Shown here: one piece after another, positions 32,691-39,523 of the stretch
Layout of the letters: the number at the start of each line of letters is the position of its first letter
Numbering within the stretch: the stretch's first letter is position 1
Source of the DNA: a virus
Length of the DNA stretch: 56,263 nt
Reading direction: 5' to 3' (one strand)
Virus record (IMG/VR): IMGVR_UViG_3300032309_001984
Location: 1-56,263 of that record
Program-made: the position numbers and the translations under genes
The notes under the pieces: generated by a model
What the model was told of the DNA's origin: nothing
What the model saw: only the letters and a program-made list of their open reading frames with translations
Databases searched by the model: none

Positions 32691-33119
32691 CTAAATATCT
32701 ATTCTGTCAACACTGGATGACAACCAAGAAATATTATCTGAGTTGTATTGAACGGTATCAAAATCAATATCGTGAATTTCATTCTGTGCACTCTCTTCAT
32801 CACGAGCATTAACGGTTACCGAATAAAGAACTGTAACTTCTAATTCGAATTCTTTTGTTAATTCAAATCCACATATGTCTGCAATCTCTTGTGCAGTGCT
32901 CTCATCGAACGTACCATTTTCAAGCGCTTCCAAGGTCCACTCTTGCATTTCATTACGCATACGGGTGCGTTCTGCTGATTCTGTGTATGAACGCTGAGTT
33001 ACTTTTTGAATGTGGTCTTCAAGTTGAGTAATACGCTCATCCTTGATTTTAATCTGAGACTGAAGGAATTCTTGCGTTGTGTTTGGTATTACTGTTACTG
33101 ATGTTTCTGTTTGGTCCAT
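32691..33119 (-). CDS. Coiled-coil hypothetical protein
   Basis: 142 aa from MDQTETSVT; residues about 20-45 form a coiled coil (SQIKIKDERITQLEDHIQKV); the C terminus is beta-rich and acidic. GAAAGAGG ribosome site. Confidence 0.6.
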   Translation of the reverse strand: MDQTETSVTVIPNTTQEFLQSQIKIKDERITQLEDHIQKVTQRSYTESAERTRMRNEMQEWTLEALENGTFDESTAQEIADICGFELTKEFELEVTVLYSVTVNARDEESAQNEIHDIDFDTVQYNSDNISWLSSSVDRIDI

Positions 33120-33150
33120 GGGGGCCTCTTTCTGTTTGTTGGTTAATTCA

Positions 33151-33172
33151 ATTGTATTGGGTACCACTGACA
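33151..33172 (-). promoter_or_regulatory. TGTCAG-N10 promoter with TTGACA
   Basis: Minus strand TTGACA-AA-TGTCAG-N10-TACAAT; here the TGTCAG box lies inside the 18-nt spacer of a standard promoter. Confidence 0.7.
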
Positions 33173-33374
33173 TTTGTCAAGGACCCTTGCGGGAAGCCTT
33201 TTTGGATCATGCTTAGGATGTCTGCTTCTTTAGGCCTGCAGGAGCCTTGCTCTATAGTATTTCTATTATCGCCCTAATCAGCCTGGCGAAGGATCCCCAG
33301 GGGACGCTTGCTATAAATAGCGTGGAACGCAGGGGATAATGAGTGGGGCTTTTACACCCCACCCAATTATCTAA

Positions 33375-33797
33375 TTAGAGATAACGAGAAACTGCTTGAT
33401 AAGTTGATGTGGAAACTACTTCCTCATCTGTCATCTTTAGAATACGAATAGCATTAGAGATTTCCTCTTTCTGCTCACGATAGTTATACAAAGATACTGA
33501 CTCGAAATCCTTTTCAGGCTCTTTAGGGAAATCCTTTTCGCTAACTGTTAAGTCATAGTCAATGTTGAGTGAGTTGTTCCATGAACGATAATTGGTGCGA
33601 AAGTTCTCAGCCTTTGAGATGTTAGCAACGGCAAACTCGCTAACTTCTTTCTGCCATGCTTTGCGTAGCAGTTCGTATTTTGCTTCGTTGGCTTCTTGTG
33701 ATGTGTAGTCAAGTTCTAGTTTATCTAGTGACTTTTGTAGTGCTTCGATTACTCGTTGAGTAGGTATCTTTACGCTAATTGCTTTCTGTCGTGCCAT
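33375..33797 (-). CDS. Hypothetical protein
   Basis: 140 aa, charged and helical (RKAWQKEVSEFAV; KMTDEEVVSTSTYQAVSRYL). Not recognised. The 33838 hairpin lies between it and the upstream gene. Confidence 0.6.
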   Translation of the reverse strand: MARQKAISVKIPTQRVIEALQKSLDKLELDYTSQEANEAKYELLRKAWQKEVSEFAVANISKAENFRTNYRSWNNSLNIDYDLTVSEKDFPKEPEKDFESVSLYNYREQKEEISNAIRILKMTDEEVVSTSTYQAVSRYL

Positions 33798-33832
33798 TGG
33801 GTCTGTTTCCTTTTCTGTTAGTTGGGGGTGGT

Positions 33833-33854
33833 GAGCCTTTTGTATTCATGCTCA
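33833..33854 (-). terminator. Conserved GAGC/GCTC hairpin, copy 3
   Basis: TGAGC-N12-GCTCA between the 33871 and 33797 genes; less similar loop than the other copies. Confidence 0.4.
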
Positions 33855-33870
33855 GGAATTAGTAATTAGA

Positions 33871-34038
33871 TTACTTAGCCGTCCATGTAGTGTAACGAGT
33901 GTTACCATCTACATCTAACTTTACACGAACACTCTGACCATTTGGGTTAGGTGTGATTTCTTGGATAACTCCTGTTACCTTTGACTTCTGTGTTGTGTAG
34001 AGGTCTCCGACTTTGTATGTTGCTGTTGCTACTGACAT
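33871..34038 (-). CDS. Small beta-rich protein 1
   Basis: 55 aa; (Y)KVGDLYTTQKS...VTGVI then a second strand pair. Paralogue of the next gene (YQIGDLFTTSKTGVTGRI); probably a small SH3-like barrel. Promoter TTGACA-N18-TATACT (minus, about 34080-34112). Confidence 0.6.
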   Translation of the reverse strand: MSVATATYKVGDLYTTQKSKVTGVIQEITPNPNGQSVRVKLDVDGNTRYTTWTAK

Positions 34039-34143
34039 TATTTTCTCTTTTCTGTTTAGGGGTTGTTATTTGGTTATACCTAAGTATAACATTTTGCAGA
34101 TTAAAATGTCAAATCCATTTCTGACATTTCTCACATTTTGAGA

Positions 34144-34314
34144 TTACTTAGAGGTCTTAACCATAGCCAAACGGCGTGAGCCATTTGCTAGGACTAGAGA
34201 AACTCTAGTAACCTTATTAGACATTGGTTCGAAACCTGCGATACGACCTGTAACGCCTGTCTTGCTTGTTGTGAATAAATCACCAATTTGGTAAGTGTAT
34301 CCTGATAGTGTCAT
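34144..34314 (-). CDS. Small beta-rich protein 2
   Basis: 56 aa paralogue of the preceding protein, with a more basic end (SRRLAMVKTSK). -10 candidates TATACT (34354-34359) and TGCTAAAAT upstream. Confidence 0.6.
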   Translation of the reverse strand: MTLSGYTYQIGDLFTTSKTGVTGRIAGFEPMSNKVTRVSLVLANGSRRLAMVKTSK

Positions 34315-34408
34315 TTGGGTCTTGCCTTTCTGTTGTGGGGGTTAATTGCTTATAGTATAATTTTAGCAGAAAAATGTCATAAATACCAATTTTGGGGGGG
34401 TTCTAGGG

Positions 34409-34424
34409 TGTGTGCTTAATCACA
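34409..34424. promoter_or_regulatory. CRP/GlxR-type site (one mismatch)
   Basis: TGTGT-GCTTAA-TCACA upstream of the 34314 gene; followed by GGCGTGTCG and then a CCGCCCC boundary element. Confidence 0.6.
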
Positions 34425-34557
34425 TCTTAAAGGCGTGTCGTAACTTGACAAACCCAAAGTTGGGGGCCGCCCCATTTCTGCAGGGGATTTACTGATAAAA
34501 AAATAACATTAACAACATCCACACAAGGAATATGATTTGTGTTTTACTCACAGTGTC

Positions 34558-35280
34558 TCATTTCTTAGTAGCAGAAAAAATTATGTCACTCTTAGAGTAT
34601 ACACACAATGAGCAAGAAACGCAAGCCGAGCCATTAGTTGAGATAAGTGGAATCTGTTTATTATTCTCAGGACACTTAGCAGCAGGTCGTCCGATCATTT
34701 CTTTTACATCGGCTTGACCAATAGCAAAATTCTTAGCAAGGTATGCCATGCGTACACCACTGTTAATTTTTAGGTCAACGGCAGTTTTAACATTTTCACT
34801 GTCTGCAGAAAAGTACAATGATAAATTAGATACATCCTTAAGAATAAGTGCTGCACTCTTCACACGTGTGTATACCCAAAATTGAATCTCAGGATTATCA
34901 AGGATAATAGTCTTCCATGCATTGGTGTAAGTATCATTGAAGAAATCTCCGTCCCAGTGGATACGGAATAGCATAGGGGCGTCTTTCTTGACACAGTCAT
35001 TCTTGAATTCTGTGATCATCTCAGAAAGCAATGCTTCCATGGTATCTTGCTCAGCGTCTTTAAGCAATTCCCAATTGTGAAGAAGGTTAGCCTTTACTCC
35101 CTTGAATAACTTTTCGAGTTTTCCCGCATAGCATACTGACTCACATACACTCGTGGCACCAGGACACGAGAAAGCCTTTCCAGCAGGTAAACCAAAGGTA
35201 TTTGCGATTGCTGCTTGCTTTCCATTTTTTGTGACAAGGTTAGCCACCTTTCTATCATTAGAGCGTTTTAGTTTAGTCAT
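34558..35280 (-). CDS. GP88-family phage protein
   Basis: 240 aa. SCPGATSVCESVCYAG near residue 40, RIHWDGDFFN, WVYTRV and a Cys-rich end (CVSCSLCVYS) match the GP88 family known from actinobacteriophages; pattern suggests an Fe-S or radical-type enzyme, not proven. AAAGAGGCCCTC precedes the ATG. Confidence 0.8.
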   Translation of the reverse strand: MTKLKRSNDRKVANLVTKNGKQAAIANTFGLPAGKAFSCPGATSVCESVCYAGKLEKLFKGVKANLLHNWELLKDAEQDTMEALLSEMITEFKNDCVKKDAPMLFRIHWDGDFFNDTYTNAWKTIILDNPEIQFWVYTRVKSAALILKDVSNLSLYFSADSENVKTAVDLKINSGVRMAYLAKNFAIGQADVKEMIGRPAAKCPENNKQIPLISTNGSACVSCSLCVYSKSDIIFSATKK

Positions 35281-35422
35281 GAGGGCCTCTTTCTTTCTTT
35301 AATTCTATCATCAAGGACTGACATTTTTTACGGTCATACTTTTTCTTATTAGGTACGGCAGAGGCTGCATTGCTACGGCGTAATTCCATAAGCCTGCGTA
35401 ATTCCTCTTTACTTTTCTTCAT
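35273..35422 (-). CDS. Small basic protein, leaderless
   Basis: 49 aa, Lys/Arg-rich. TTGACA-N17-TGC-TAAGAT (hexamer 35429-35434) ends 6 nt before the ATG. Its 3' part overlaps the TGTCAG promoter of the GP88 gene. Confidence 0.55.
   Translation of the reverse strand: MKKSKEELRRLMELRRSNAASAVPNKKKYDRKKCQSLMIELKKERGPHD
35302..35323 (-). promoter_or_regulatory. TGTCAG-N10 promoter (GP88 gene)
   Basis: Minus strand TGTCAG, 10 nt, TAGAAT with TGA before it. Confidence 0.65.
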
Positions 35423-35531
35423 AAACTAATCTTAGCAGACAGGGGGAAAAATGTCAACTAACGTAATTGGGATATTCTGTACAAAACGGACATTGGCACC
35501 GCCCCGCATTTTTATGCAGGGGATTGATTAT

Positions 35532-35771
35532 TTATTCTTCATCAATAAAAACATACAACGGAATTAAATCAGTATAAGCATACTGACTAACTTCCTTTTC
35601 ACCAAATTCATTTTGAGTTTGTATGTCATAGTTATCGCCTGTTGAATCAGACTCAATAAAAAGAACTTCAACAATGTCATCATTGACTCTAATTAAATCA
35701 CCAAGCATAACTTGGTCTGGTGTTAAATCATCAGCGTGGATCAATTTCATGTTTACCATTGTATCAGACAT
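35532..35771 (-). CDS. Acidic beta-rich protein
   Basis: 79 aa (MLGDLIRVNDDIVEVLFI core). TAATG overlap with the upstream gene. A CCCCTGCAT/ATGCGGGG hairpin and CCGCCCC element follow its stop (35496-35521). Confidence 0.55.
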   Translation of the reverse strand: MSDTMVNMKLIHADDLTPDQVMLGDLIRVNDDIVEVLFIESDSTGDNYDIQTQNEFGEKEVSQYAYTDLIPLYVFIDEE

Positions 35772-36094
35772 TATTCTAATCCTAACCCTAACTCATAACC
35801 TGCATCTTCACCATAGTATTCGTTTTCATCTTGTGGTAACCATGCATCTAAGTGGTGTTGCTCAATGATAGCCCATGCTGGTGCATGACTCATGCCCTTA
35901 TAGAATACGCCTTCAGGCATTGCAATGTATCTCATTGCGTCCATTTCTCGTGCAGCGTCTAACGCATCAATGCAAGGTTGTACCATGCTTAGAGGTACTG
36001 GTGGATAGTGATTACCTTGTAAGTGATAACCAATAGCCTGTTCAAGGCTTATGTCTAGGTTTGTTGCTAAGTCTATTGCTGTATTGTTTCCCAT
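35771..36094 (-). CDS. Hypothetical protein
   Basis: 107 aa, no known motif (HLQGNHYPPVP; WAIIEQHHLDAWLP). Start/stop overlap with both neighbours. Confidence 0.55.
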   Translation of the reverse strand: MGNNTAIDLATNLDISLEQAIGYHLQGNHYPPVPLSMVQPCIDALDAAREMDAMRYIAMPEGVFYKGMSHAPAWAIIEQHHLDAWLPQDENEYYGEDAGYELGLGLE

Positions 36095-36312
36095 TATCGT
36101 GTTACCACCATTCCTGTTTTGTAGAAAGTTTTTGTGTGCATCTTACCTGAAGGCTCAGATAAGTTAATTGTTGCGTACTCATTAGCAAATCCATGGTCAA
36201 TGAATTTTTGAAAAGTTTCAACGGCAGATAAAGCATCACTATAACGACCAACCCACTTAGGGGTAGGCTCAGAGTCATAGGTGCAAGTTACAGAGTATAG
36301 ATAGTCATTCAT
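36094..36312 (-). CDS. Hypothetical protein
   Basis: 72 aa; strand-rich (YLYSVTCTYDSEPTPKWVGRYSDA). Overlaps both neighbours by one base-pair junction. Confidence 0.5.
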   Translation of the reverse strand: MNDYLYSVTCTYDSEPTPKWVGRYSDALSAVETFQKFIDHGFANEYATINLSEPSGKMHTKTFYKTGMVVTR

Positions 36313-36503
36313 TATTCATTCTCCTTATAGAATTCGTTCATTACTGTACTAGCGTACCATTCAGCGTATTCACTTTCAAGTGACACGCCCTTGTTGCACT
36401 CACAAAATTCTGAGTCGTATTCGCCTCCTGAGTTTCCCCAAAAGAGTACGCCTTCATCATGGCAATCAACACAATCTACCAAAAATTCAATTAAGTTACC
36501 CAT
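36312..36503 (-). CDS. Cys-containing small protein
   Basis: 63 aa with CVDCHDEG and CECNKG, possible zinc site. Confidence 0.55.
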   Translation of the reverse strand: MGNLIEFLVDCVDCHDEGVLFWGNSGGEYDSEFCECNKGVSLESEYAEWYASTVMNEFYKENE

Positions 36504-36507
36504 TTAT

Positions 36508-36717
36508 TTATTCTCCTGTTTCTATTGCTACTGTTGCCCAAAAATCATTTATGCCACGAGTGGGGCTTACTCGTATTGCATAGGCTTGCAGGTTTTCACC
36601 ATACCAAATTGCATCACGCTTTTCTGCGTAGTTAATAATTCCCTCATCATGACGAGAAATTGAACGATAGTATTTTCCTACTAATAGATTATCTACTGAG
36701 TATTTTCTTGCTGACAT
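36508..36717 (-). CDS. Hypothetical protein
   Basis: 69 aa. First gene of the 36.7-35.5 kb minus operon. Not recognised. Confidence 0.55.
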   Translation of the reverse strand: MSARKYSVDNLLVGKYYRSISRHDEGIINYAEKRDAIWYGENLQAYAIRVSPTRGINDFWATVAIETGE

Positions 36718-36757
36718 AGTGTCACTTCCTTTTCTTTAATTACTTTATTACTCTGTA

Positions 36758-36779
36758 ATCCTATCATGGGGGGCTGACA
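36758..36779 (-). promoter_or_regulatory. TGTCAG-N10 promoter
   Basis: Minus strand TGTCAG-CCCCCCATGA-TAGGAT (extended TGA). Drives the 36717 operon. Confidence 0.7.
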
Positions 36780-36828
36780 AAAATCTAATTACTAGCCAGT
36801 AATTCCAAATAATGAGACGCTCAAAGCC

Positions 36829-36844
36829 TGTGATTAATCTCACA
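36829..36844. promoter_or_regulatory. CRP/GlxR-type site
   Basis: TGTGA-TTAATC-TCACA; centre 73.5 bp from the -10 of the 36717 operon. A TTATCCACA DnaA-type box follows at 36860-36868. Confidence 0.75.
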
Positions 36845-36900
36845 TACTTAATCCACATCTTATCCACAGACACGCCCGAACGGGGCGGTCCCAAAATTGA

Positions 36901-36924
36901 GCAGTTTTAGATCTTGCTCAGGAT
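36901..36924 (-). terminator. Conserved GAGCA/TGCTC hairpin, copy 4
   Basis: TGAGCA-N11-TGCTCA followed by ATTTTGG on the minus strand, after the 36931 gene end, then GGGGCGGTCC (36884-36893 on the plus strand). Confidence 0.6.
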
Positions 36925-36930
36925 TTCTTT

Positions 36931-37287
36931 TTATTTTTTAAGTAGTTGCCACTCTAGATAAGCAGGGTTAGAAGTTTCTAAACATTTAACCTTTACCTTT
37001 TTTAAATCTGCAAGTTTTGTAAGTATTCCAGTTTTATTTTCTTGTGCTAATGAACACTCTCCAAAATATCCAGATTTTTCTTTTGCTTTTAAAATAAAAA
37101 ACATTGAACTGCATGTGCTATCGCATTGTCTTAGTTTTACCTGTTGTCTTAGGTCTAGTCTTGCCTGCTCTAATCTAATTAAAGATTTTGGACCTGTCTC
37201 AAATAAATAGTTGTAAGATTCACCTGCACTAGCAGAAGAGATTGGAAGAATTAAAATAGTTAAAACAATTGCAATTAGTTTTTTCAT
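36931..37287 (-). CDS. Exported hypothetical protein
   Basis: 118 aa from MKKLIAIVLTILILPISSASAGES: clean signal peptide with an Ala-x-Ala type cleavage site at about residue 20. The mature part has five Cys. Perhaps a superinfection or surface factor; not recognised. Confidence 0.6.
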   Translation of the reverse strand: MKKLIAIVLTILILPISSASAGESYNYLFETGPKSLIRLEQARLDLRQQVKLRQCDSTCSSMFFILKAKEKSGYFGECSLAQENKTGILTKLADLKKVKVKCLETSNPAYLEWQLLKK

Positions 37288-37469
37288 TATGCCATTTCCA
37301 TTTCTTTTACGCAGGCATCCCAAAATTTATTTTCATCAAATCTTGGATTGTCTGAAGCGAACCATTCGCTAAATTCAAAAATTAAATCTTGAAAGGTGTG
37401 TGAGTCGATTGTCTCTGCAAATTTATTTAGAATGTTTGCAGTTTCTACATAGTCTTTACGAGTCATCAT
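37287..37469 (-). CDS. Hypothetical helical protein
   Basis: 60 aa; TAATG overlap downstream. Two adjacent ATGs are possible starts. Confidence 0.5.
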   Translation of the reverse strand: MMTRKDYVETANILNKFAETIDSHTFQDLIFEFSEWFASDNPRFDENKFWDACVKEMEMA

Positions 37470-37675
37470 TATTCGGCCACCTTAAGAATTGCGTATGAAC
37501 CTCGTGCATTTATTTCTTCAAGTGTTGAAGCAATTGCAGGCACTAACAATTCTTTTAGCATTCCTTCAAGCATTTCTACTAAAACTGAGTGAGGCATAGA
37601 AAGTGCTTGTAGTGCTACTGGATGAGTTTCATCAAATTCGGTTACGAATTTTAGAGAGTGTTCTATTTTAGTCAT
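37469..37675 (-). CDS. Hypothetical helical protein
   Basis: 68 aa, amphipathic helices (LVEMLEGMLKELLVPAIAS). Not recognised. Confidence 0.5.
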   Translation of the reverse strand: MTKIEHSLKFVTEFDETHPVALQALSMPHSVLVEMLEGMLKELLVPAIASTLEEINARGSYAILKVAE

Positions 37676-37861
37676 TTATAGACCTCGGCTTCCTCGTAGT
37701 GTACCTGTAACGCCTAGTGCGTCACATGATACTTTAACAGATACGCCAACAGGTAATTGTGTTGGGTAGGTTGAGATGAATTGTGCAACGGCACCTTTAG
37801 AGGCTAGGTTGATTTTTTTAGTAGAACCTGAAAAGGTTTCTAGTGTTACAGTGTATGACAT
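37676..37861 (-). CDS. Hypothetical small protein
   Basis: 61 aa from MSYTVTLETFSG; start chosen because AAAGGATG lies 6 nt upstream. First gene of the 37.9-36.9 kb operon. Confidence 0.55.
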   Translation of the reverse strand: MSYTVTLETFSGSTKKINLASKGAVAQFISTYPTQLPVGVSVKVSCDALGVTGTLRGSRGL

Positions 37862-37893
37862 GGATGTCATCCTTTCGTTAAGTTGATAAGACT

Positions 37894-37915
37894 ATCTTAT
37901 CTTAGGGGGCTGACA
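37894..37915 (-). promoter_or_regulatory. TGTCAG-N10 promoter
   Basis: Minus strand TGTCAG-CCCCCTAAGA-TAAGAT. Confidence 0.7.
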
Positions 37916-37943
37916 AATTGGGCACTTATTTGCTTAGGCTCGC

Positions 37944-37959
37944 TGTGATTTAGGTCACA
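37944..37959. promoter_or_regulatory. CRP/GlxR-type site
   Basis: TGTGA-TTTAGG-TCACA; centre 52.5 bp from the -10 at 37894-37899. Confidence 0.75.
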
Positions 37960-38004
37960 TTTATTTGCTAAGGCTCATTGCTTAATTAGTCATTATTTAA
38001 TTGT

Positions 38005-38034
38005 TATACTAGAAGTATAGCAAAGAAATGTCAA
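38005..38034 (-). promoter_or_regulatory. Second upstream promoter with TATACT/AGTATA palindrome
   Basis: TATACT-AGA-AGTATA palindrome with TGC-TATACT on the minus strand (38014-38019); TTGACA at 38029-38034 is 17 nt from TAGTAT (38006-38011). A tandem or bidirectional promoter. Confidence 0.5.
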
Positions 38035-38063
38035 AAAGTCAAATCTTAACACGGCGTGTCGCA

Positions 38064-38079
38064 TGTGATGTCCGTCACA
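38064..38079. promoter_or_regulatory. CRP/GlxR-type site
   Basis: TGTGA-TGTCCG-TCACA, immediately followed by GGGGGCGGTCCC and preceded by CGGCGTGTCG. Confidence 0.75.
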
Positions 38080-38113
38080 GGGGGCGGTCCCACTTTTTGC
38101 GGGATCTATTTAA

Positions 38114-38167
38114 TTAAAGCGAATAAAGAAAACCAAATACCATCATTGCAATACATACAACTAACAA
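38114..38167 (-). CDS. Possible tiny membrane peptide, TTG start
   Basis: 17 aa, all hydrophobic (VVCIAMMVFGFLYSL), with GAGGAG 8-9 nt before a TTG. Weak. Confidence 0.25.
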   Translation of the reverse strand: MLVVCIAMMVFGFLYSL

Positions 38168-38168
38168 T

Positions 38169-38258
38169 TTATTTCTCCTCAATCTCATCTAGTAATTCCC
38201 ATAGTACTGGTTCTAGTACTAGGGCTACTGCATCAAGTTTATCTTGTAGTGTTGTCAT
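38169..38258 (-). CDS. Small acidic helical protein
   Basis: 29 aa (LDAVALVLEPVLWELLDEIEEK). One-base junction with the upstream gene stop. Confidence 0.45.
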   Translation of the reverse strand: MTTLQDKLDAVALVLEPVLWELLDEIEEK

Positions 38259-38419
38259 TACTTAACTCCCTTGTATAGGTAGTCCCATGCACTACGGCAC
38301 ATGAGAATAGATTTACAATTATCGCAACACACGACATTGTTATTTAACTCTAAGTCATACATGTCAATACTAGTGCTAGATGCACCACATACTGATTTTA
38401 CATTAACGAAGGTACTCAT
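38258..38419 (-). CDS. Cys-containing small protein
   Basis: 53 aa from MSTFVNVKSVCG; CCDNCKSILMC suggests a zinc site. ATGA overlap with the upstream gene. Confidence 0.55.
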   Translation of the reverse strand: MSTFVNVKSVCGASSTSIDMYDLELNNNVVCCDNCKSILMCRSAWDYLYKGVK

Positions 38420-38592
38420 TGAGACACCTTCCAATCTGTCCACTCAGGTAGACGCTCAGGGTCAGTATCGTTATACCAACGCTCAATGTTATTTTCACAC
38501 ATCTCACAGAAAGTGAATTGTGTATCCTGCACATCAGAGATAGCAGATTTATTAGGTGTATGCTCTTTGCATACTGTTATTAGTATAGTCAT
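38416..38592 (-). CDS. Cys-containing small protein
   Basis: 58 aa from MTILITVCKEH; CKEH and CEMC give a CxxH...CxxC site. TAATG overlap upstream. Confidence 0.55.
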   Translation of the reverse strand: MTILITVCKEHTPNKSAISDVQDTQFTFCEMCENNIERWYNDTDPERLPEWTDWKVSQ

Positions 38593-38732
38593 TATTTGAC
38601 CACCTTTCTTGAACAATTTTCTTTATGTACGAAACAAGCGTATTCGCACTCTGGGCAGATACTGTCTGCAAGACGCTCACGGATTTGTGAGTAACTCTCT
38701 AAGGAGTTTCTATTTTCATGTAGTGAATTCAT
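38592..38732 (-). CDS. Zinc-knuckle microprotein, heads operon
   Basis: 46 aa; CPEC...C with further Cys/His. Leadered mRNA from the promoter at 38784. Confidence 0.55.
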   Translation of the reverse strand: MNSLHENRNSLESYSQIRERLADSICPECEYACFVHKENCSRKVVK

Positions 38733-38783
38733 TGTGAATTCCTTTCTTTATCAAGAACCTTTCTTGATTTTCTTTATACTGTA

Positions 38784-38805
38784 AGTCTAACACAGACCAC
38801 TGACA
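38784..38805 (-). promoter_or_regulatory. TGTCAG-N10 promoter
   Basis: Minus strand TGTCAG-TGGTCTGTGT-TAGACT (extended TGT). Confidence 0.7.
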
Positions 38806-38843
38806 TTTTAGGGTGTTTTTCGGGCGTGTCGGAAAAGTATTTT

Positions 38844-38859
38844 TGTGATAAGCATCACA
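38844..38859. promoter_or_regulatory. CRP/GlxR-type site
   Basis: TGTGA-TAAGCA-TCACA; centre 62.5 bp from the -10 at 38784-38789. TTATACACA (38864) and TTATCCACA (38875-38883) DnaA-type boxes follow. Confidence 0.75.
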
Positions 38860-38895
38860 TAGGTTATACACAGGTTATCCACAGGGGGCGGTCAA

Positions 38896-38911
38896 TGTGT
38901 CGCACATCACA
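38896..38911. promoter_or_regulatory. CRP/GlxR-type site (one mismatch)
   Basis: TGTGT-CGCACA-TCACA; centre 52.5 bp from the plus-strand -10 TAGGAT at 38956-38961. Confidence 0.65.
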
Positions 38912-38932
38912 TCCCCTACACGGCGTGTCGGC

Positions 38933-38961
38933 TTGACTTTTGGCAGGGTATGTGATAGGAT
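38933..38961 (+). promoter_or_regulatory. Plus-strand sigma70-like promoter
   Basis: TTGACT, 17-nt spacer, TGA-TAGGAT. Upstream of the structured leader of the 39172 gene. Confidence 0.6.
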
Positions 38962-38994
38962 ACTCCTATACAATTAAATAACAGGCTAAGTAAA

Positions 38995-39010
38995 TGTGGT
39001 GCAAATCACA
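38995..39010. promoter_or_regulatory. CRP/GlxR-type site (one mismatch)
   Basis: TGTGG-TGCAAA-TCACA; centre 52.5 bp from the -10 at 39055-39060. Confidence 0.65.
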
Positions 39011-39038
39011 TAGACACACCCCCTAAAAAGGGTAAAAA

Positions 39039-39060
39039 TGTCAGTCCCCTATGGTAGTAT
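39039..39060 (+). promoter_or_regulatory. TGTCAG-N10 promoter, plus strand
   Basis: TGTCAG-TCCCCTATGG-TAGTAT (extended TGG). Only plus-strand member of the class found; drives 39172-39618. Confidence 0.7.
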
Positions 39061-39066
39061 TACTAC

Positions 39067-39171
39067 TATAAGAATTAAATAGAAAATCCTAGTGAGCCCT
39101 ACATAGTAGGCAAATAACCTAGGTCAGCAAAAGACTAGATAGTCTAGTCGCATTAAACGAAAGGTAGTCAA
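39067..39171 (+). promoter_or_regulatory. Structured 105-nt leader
   Basis: Between promoter and start codon: CCTAG/CTAGG (39088-39092 with 39119-39123) enclosing GCCCTAC/GTAGGC (39096-39111), then GACTAG/CTAGTC (39133-39149), then CGAAAGG as ribosome site. Possible cis-regulatory RNA. Confidence 0.45.
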
Positions 39172-39369
39172 ATGATTACACTAGAAACATTCAGAGCAGA
39201 GCAACAGGCTCGCTATGCAGTAGAGCGAGAGTATCGCTTAGCACAGGATAAGTTAAACAATCCTAAGAAATTGACAATCCGTCAAACACAGGTACTTATG
39301 AATAAGTACGGTTTCGATAAGGCTTTAGTTATTGCTAAACGCTATAACACAATTATGAAAGGTATCTAA
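39172..39369 (+). CDS. Hypothetical helical protein
   Basis: 65 aa, basic and helical; the C-terminal half (LTIRQTQVLMNKYGFDKALVI) may be a small HTH. Starts a three-gene plus-strand operon. Confidence 0.55.
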   Translation: MITLETFRAEQQARYAVEREYRLAQDKLNNPKKLTIRQTQVLMNKYGFDKALVIAKRYNTIMKGI

Positions 39370-39373
39370 TTAA

Positions 39374-39523
39374 ATGACAATCACATACTCACTATGGGAC
39401 GGCGCACAATTACTAGGCGCAGGACTTACTGCTAACTCAGCAGATGAAATGAATAAGGTAGTAGCAGACCTACAAAAGGTTTCTGTCAATGTAGTAGCCC
39501 ACATGCGAAAGGTATCACAATGA
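39374..39523 (+). CDS. Small hypothetical protein
   Basis: 49 aa; ATGA overlap with the next gene. Not recognised. Confidence 0.5.
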   Translation: MTITYSLWDGAQLLGAGLTANSADEMNKVVADLQKVSVNVVAHMRKVSQ

